NCBI GenBank assembly: GCA_030613045.1 | Contig: JAUWMS010000117.1 | Location: forward strand, 1-7,307 | Origin: Candidatus Latescibacterota bacterium | GTDB taxonomy: Bacteria; Latescibacterota; 4484-107 | Direction of reading: 5' to 3' | Length of the DNA stretch: 7,307 nt | Shown: in pieces, positions 5,692-7,307 of the stretch | Position numbering within the stretch: the stretch's first letter is position 1 | How the letters are laid out: each line of letters begins with the position of its first letter | The notes under the pieces: model-generated | The model's input: only the letters and a program-made list of their open reading frames with translations | What the model was told of the DNA's origin: nothing | Databases searched by the model: none | Program-made: the position numbers and the translations under genes

Positions 5692-5934
5692 ATGAAAATC
5701 GAAATCTTGGGAACCGGATGCCTCAAGTGCAGGAAGACCACGGCCAACGTAGAAGAAGCGGTGAAGGGACTGGACCTTGCTGCCGAGATCGTCAAGGTTG
5801 AAAAAATAGATGACATCATGAACTACGGTGTGATGGTCACCCCGGCCCTGGCCATTGACGGCGAAGTAAAGGTGGCCGGCCGGATTCCGAAGGTGGAGGA
5901 GATCAAGGGCTGGCTGTGTCCGATGATTTCGTAA
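5692..5934 (+). CDS. Small CxxC thioredoxin-fold protein (redox-active disulfide protein 2 type)
   Basis: An 80-residue cytoplasmic protein with no signal peptide. MKIEILGTGCLKC (1-13) gives the first strand and a C10-x-x-C13 redox pair at the head of helix 1. MVTPALAID (48-56) carries the cis-Pro (P51) that faces the active site in thioredoxins, and VAGRIPKVEEIKGWL (61-75) is the closing strand and helix. Size and spacing match the TM0996/MTH895 glutaredoxin-like group, which is often encoded beside PF03773 permeases. A third Cys lies near the end (C76). GGAAGGA is just upstream of the ATG. It probably shares the operon with arsR and the permease and may reduce or hand over thiol-bound metalloid. 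That role is inferred from neighbours; the 204-bp gap with a repeat weakens the case for one transcript. Confidence 0.88.
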   Translation: MKIEILGTGCLKCRKTTANVEEAVKGLDLAAEIVKVEKIDDIMNYGVMVTPALAIDGEVKVAGRIPKVEEIKGWLCPMIS

Positions 5935-5981
5935 AACCAGCATGGCCTCCATTCACAGCCTTTTGAGGGAGATCTAAGCAT

Positions 5982-7001
5982 ATGAAGATCAATCGCTTTG
6001 TCTGGCTGATCGGGCTGTTGGCTGTCTGTGGAATGAATGTACCGTGCAACGCGGGAAATACCCATGAGAAGGTCTCGGAAAGAGCACCTCATATTCAATT
6101 TGAAGAGACCGACTATGACTTTGGTCAGGTACAGGAGGGCACCCAGGTAACCCACATCTACACATTCAAAAACGTGGGCATAGATACGCTGATGCTCGGG
6201 AAAATCCGTACCTCCTGCGGCTGTACAGGGGCCTTAGTATCCGACCGGAAGATTGCGCCCGGTGGAGAGGGCGAAATCAAAGTGACCTTTGACACCAAGA
6301 ACTACCGTGGAAAGAGCCGCAAGACGGTCACCGTCCACTCCAACGATCCGGACCGGCCTCAGGTGCAGCTCGCTATCTCCTGCGAAATACTCGTGGAGTT
6401 CGAGCTGGTGCCCCGCTACGTGAACTTCGGCACGATTGAGAAGGGGGAAGAGCGCTCCAGAAGCGTGAAAGTGCGTTTCCCATCCGATCCTACGCAGTGG
6501 GTAACCAAGGTGGAGTCCATGACCAGGGGGATCCACGCCAGGCAAGTACCCTCCAAATCCACGAAACCGGGCGAAACGGAGATCCGGATCCGGGTGAATA
6601 AAGAGGTGCCCGTGGGCCGACTGTCCGGCCAGGTGCTGATCTCCACCACCAGCCCGACCAAACCCACAGATACGATCATGGTGGTCGCCCACGTCCGGGG
6701 AGAGATCGCCGTGCAGCCCTCCGCCCTTACCGGCGTCTTTCGCAAGGGAGATCCCAAGGCGATTCGATCCATCAGCCTTACCAAAAAGGGAAAGAAGGAT
6801 CTGAAGATCGAGAAGGTTGAGGAGGACACCGGGCGGTTTGCGCCCCACGTTGTTCAGGTGAAGGAAGGCGAAGACTACCGGGTTGAGATTTTCTTGCGAG
6901 CGGATGCTGAGCCTGGACCGTTTCGGGGAACTCTGAAGATCCATACCAACGATCCGAATCAGCGCATCATCGAGGTGCGCCTTTACGGGAGGGTGGAGTA
7001 A
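5982..7001 (+). CDS. Secreted DUF1573-domain protein
   Basis: The 339-residue protein begins with a Sec signal peptide (hydrophobic 6-19, likely cut after CNA at 22-24). It then has a clear DUF1573 domain at about 43-132: DYDFGQVQEGTQVTHIYTF (44-62), LMLGKIRTSCGCTGALVSD (70-88), IAPGGEGEIKVTFDT (91-105) and KTVTVHSNDP (114-123). These Ig-like, beta-rich domains of unknown function occur on exported proteins, and C79-G-C81 is a conserved family feature. Residues 145-240 (YVNFGTIEKGEERSRSVKV, GRLSGQVLISTTSP) and 250-339 (GTLKIHTNDPNQRIIEVRLY) look like two more diverged copies lacking the CGC, giving three beta modules in tandem. GAGGGAG (5965-5971) precedes the ATG by 10 nt, and the thioredoxin-like gene ends 47 nt upstream. 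No enzymatic role can be read from the sequence. Confidence 0.88.
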   Translation: MKINRFVWLIGLLAVCGMNVPCNAGNTHEKVSERAPHIQFEETDYDFGQVQEGTQVTHIYTFKNVGIDTLMLGKIRTSCGCTGALVSDRKIAPGGEGEIKVTFDTKNYRGKSRKTVTVHSNDPDRPQVQLAISCEILVEFELVPRYVNFGTIEKGEERSRSVKVRFPSDPTQWVTKVESMTRGIHARQVPSKSTKPGETEIRIRVNKEVPVGRLSGQVLISTTSPTKPTDTIMVVAHVRGEIAVQPSALTGVFRKGDPKAIRSISLTKKGKKDLKIEKVEEDTGRFAPHVVQVKEGEDYRVEIFLRADAEPGPFRGTLKIHTNDPNQRIIEVRLYGRVE

Positions 7002-7052
7002 GATACCATCGAGCACGCAGAAACGGCTTTTCGATCCGAAAAAAATTGTTAG

Positions 7053-7076
7053 AACGTTCCAACGTTCCAATGTTCA
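7053..7076. repeat. Short tandem repeat, three 8-bp units
   Basis: AACGTTCC occurs twice exactly (7053-7060, 7061-7068), then as AATGTTCA (7069-7076), directly before the Shine-Dalgarno of the next gene. Each unit contains the self-complementary AACGTT. It could be a slippage product or a small binding site; nothing decides between these. Confidence 0.6.
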
Positions 7077-7089
7077 CATAGGAGGTCAC

Positions 7090-7307
7090 ATGTTCAAACG
7101 TGGAATAGTATGGATGGTCTTTCTGGGCATTACAGGCTGCGGAGGCGATAACACCACAGGTGGAACGACCCTCGTGGAAGTCAACGGAGAGGCGATCACC
7201 CAAACACGGATCGACGAAGAACTTAAAACGCTTCCTACCCAGGCACAGCACGCCTATCAGGCGGATGCCAAAGGATTTGTGTAGCAATTCATCCGGCGAA
7301 CCCTTAT
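7090..7307 (+). pseudogene. SurA/PpiC-like lipoprotein, interrupted by in-frame TAG and cut by window edge
   Basis: The gene opens with an ideal AGGAGG (7080-7085) and a lipoprotein signal: MFKRGIVWMVFLGITGC with lipobox I-T-G-C17. VEVNGEAITQTRIDEELKTL (29-48) is the start of the chaperone-like N-terminal region of SurA/PrsA-type peptidyl-prolyl isomerases, envelope foldases of usually 280-350 residues. After codon 64 a TAG (7282-7284) interrupts the frame, but beyond it the same frame reads QFIRRTL to the window edge. Family members commonly continue here as F-x-E-Q-L-I-x-x-x-L-L, so the TAG appears to replace a codon such as GAG. A nonsense mutation, a sequencing error, or read-through or recoding of TAG are all possible. 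The PPIase domain, if present, lies outside the window. Confidence 0.65.

Noticed and set aside
7028..7048. Hairpin TTTTCG-ATC-CGAAAA after the DUF1573 gene as a terminator
   Set aside because: The stem is short and AT-rich and is followed by A residues rather than a T run on the plus strand.
6234..7070. Minus-strand 278-codon frame opposite the DUF1573 gene
   Set aside because: The plus strand has a signal peptide and a textbook DUF1573 domain; the minus frame has no motif or ribosome site.
1..7307. CRISPR array, tRNA or rRNA genes
   Set aside because: No regularly spaced repeats, no cloverleaf with a T-loop signature and no rRNA-like sequence were seen.

Overview
The window is bacterial: it has Shine-Dalgarno-led genes, sigma70-type promoters, a lipoprotein signal and an integron. 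Most of it is moderately GC-rich. One block, about 1240-2200, is clearly AT-rich and reads as acquired DNA. No gene fixes the taxon. The mix (IlvD, an ArsR/permease/thioredoxin set, a DUF1573 exported protein, a SurA/PpiC-type lipoprotein) would suit an environmental Gram-negative lineage, but that is inference.

Region 1 (1-751, minus) is the N-terminal 250 codons of dihydroxy-acid dehydratase (ilvD), cut by the window edge. Region 2 (about 770-2520, minus) is a decayed integron upstream of ilvD. It contains the last ~32 codons of an integron integrase with the catalytic His and Tyr, a probable attI stretch, one complete gene cassette carrying a kinase-fold (APH-family) gene, and an attC site with paired R and L boxes and the typical unpaired base. 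The cassette lies downstream of the intI 3' end and in the same orientation as intI. This is the 'reverse integrase' layout, not the divergent layout of class 1 integrons. A near-consensus promoter at 2490-2518 now points through the intI stump into the cassette. Between the attC and ilvD are traces of a possible second, degenerate cassette.

Region 3 (2579-3523, minus) is a ten-helix EamA/DMT-family transporter. Region 4 (3825-5934, plus) looks like an arsenic-type regulated unit: promoter and operator, an ArsR repressor with the CVC metalloid-binding pair, a second operator copy, a PF03773-type permease with a CSC motif, an imperfect inverted repeat, and a small CLKC thioredoxin-fold protein. 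The repressor probably shuts both arsR and the permease through the two similar operators. The thioredoxin-like protein is a plausible redox partner for the metalloid or the permease.

Region 5 (5982-7307, plus) has a secreted DUF1573 protein and then a SurA/PpiC-like lipoprotein. The second gene's reading frame is interrupted by a TAG after codon 64, with family-like coding continuing in frame to the window edge. The most unusual items are the reverse-oriented integron remnant with its kinase cassette, the paired ArsR operators, and the in-frame amber codon.
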